DNA from: Alphaproteobacteria bacterium
GTDB taxonomy: Bacteria; Pseudomonadota; Alphaproteobacteria; SMXS01
Length of the DNA stretch: 33,094 bases
Assembly (NCBI GenBank): GCA_030836535.1
Contig: JAURPT010000075.1
Span: 1-33,094 of the forward strand
Reading direction: 5' to 3'
Position 1 is the stretch's first letter; each line of letters opens with the position of its first letter. Below the pieces are notes generated by a model, which did not search any database, was not told where the DNA came from, and saw nothing but the letters and a program-made list of their open reading frames with translations. The position numbers and the translations under genes were made by a program. Shown here in pieces: positions 32,682-33,094 of this stretch.

Positions 32682-33094
32682 TACCACTCACCAATATTTT
32701 CCATACTGGCCCACGGTTCCTGCACGGGCAGCGGCTTACCCTTCTGCAACAGTTCTACCGATATATTATCTGGCGAACGCACGAACGCCATATTCCCGTC
32801 GCGTGGTGGGCGGTTAATGGTCACGCCTTCATCCATCAGTTTCTGGCAGAGGGCATAGATGTCATCGACCTCATAGGCCAGATGGCCGAAGTTGCGGCCA
32901 CCCGTATAGTCTTCCGGGTCCCAGTTCCAGGTCAGTTCCACCTGGGCATCTGGCTGGTCTGGCGGCGACAGGAAGATGAGCGAAAACCGCCCCTGCTCCA
33001 CATCCACGCGGCGCTGTTGCACAAGGCCCAGCTTGTTGCAGAAAAAGTCCATTGAAGCATCGACATCGGTAACCCGAAGCATGGTGTGCAGATA
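32681..33094 (-). CDS. Glyoxalase-I-like VOC protein (partial, runs off the right edge)
   Basis: At least 137 residues of a protein very like lactoylglutathione lyase (glyoxalase I). The frame continues past the window edge: the codons before the internal ATG at 33082 read YLHT, matching the LHTMLRV start of the family, so the true start is just outside. All four metal-ligand positions are kept: His in LHTMLRV, Glu in QVELTWNWDPED, His in FGHLAYEVDD and Glu in ISVELLQKGK. Glyoxalase I isomerises the methylglyoxal-glutathione hemithioacetal. The C-terminal tail is somewhat longer than in short family members. It is co-transcribed with the two NTF2-like genes, so a related isomerase on another substrate is possible. 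Confidence 0.85.
   Translation of the reverse strand, partial: YLHTMLRVTDVDASMDFFCNKLGLVQQRRVDVEQGRFSLIFLSPPDQPDAQVELTWNWDPEDYTGGRNFGHLAYEVDDIYALCQKLMDEGVTINRPPRDGNMAFVRSPDNISVELLQKGKPLPVQEPWASMENIGEW

Overview
The window looks like chromosomal DNA from an alphaproteobacterium. The best clue is an imuA-imuB-dnaE2 mutagenesis cassette whose promoter carries a direct-repeat LexA box of the alphaproteobacterial type (GTTC, seven bases, GTTC). The family mix (class III CoA transferase, MaoC hydratase, acyl-CoA-dehydrogenase-like flavoprotein, LLM flavoprotein, VOC and NTF2-like proteins) fits a marine or soil degrader, but genus cannot be read from the sequence. No rRNA, tRNA, CRISPR array, insertion sequence, integrase or phage gene was recognised.

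Layout. Positions 1-2954: a possible gene fragment at the left edge, a small membrane-anchored protein, a badly broken CoA-transferase pseudogene and a crotonase-fold protein lacking both hydratase glutamates. Positions 3115-6167: a multi-PAS sensor histidine kinase split by what looks like one missing G. Positions 6260-12295: an MDR reductase, a VOC protein, a nitroreductase, a periplasmic TPR protein, an LLM flavoprotein, an MFS transporter and an unrecognised 162-residue protein. Positions 12300-18624: FkbM methyltransferase, J-domain protein, acyl-CoA-dehydrogenase-like flavoprotein, a low-GC WYL/TerB-type gene on the opposite strand, and an FAD oxidoreductase with an epoxide-hydrolase-like enzyme. 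Positions 18875-21461: the 3' remnant of a cytochrome P450, a GPH-type transporter and a VOC gene with an in-frame stop. Positions 21529-27545: dnaE2, imuB and imuA with promoter and LexA box, then a possible small divergent gene and a bidirectional terminator. Positions 27574-33094: a MaoC/FAH pair, a membrane-anchored thioredoxin-fold protein, a nitronate-monooxygenase-like protein, a small membrane protein, two tandem NTF2-like proteins, and a glyoxalase-I-like gene running off the right edge.

How the genes work together. Most enzymes are oxidoreductases, CoA-ester enzymes, ring-cleavage or isomerase folds and transporters. This suggests an accessory catabolic region for hydrophobic or cyclic compounds; the substrate is inferred, not shown. 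Several members are decayed (CoA transferase, P450, one VOC protein), so part of the pathway has probably been lost. The SOS mutagenesis cassette is the best understood module. The least explained parts are the WYL/TerB gene inserted among catabolic genes, the small reading frame sharing the SOS promoter region, and two near-identical hairpins flanking the flavoprotein gene at 13737-14972.
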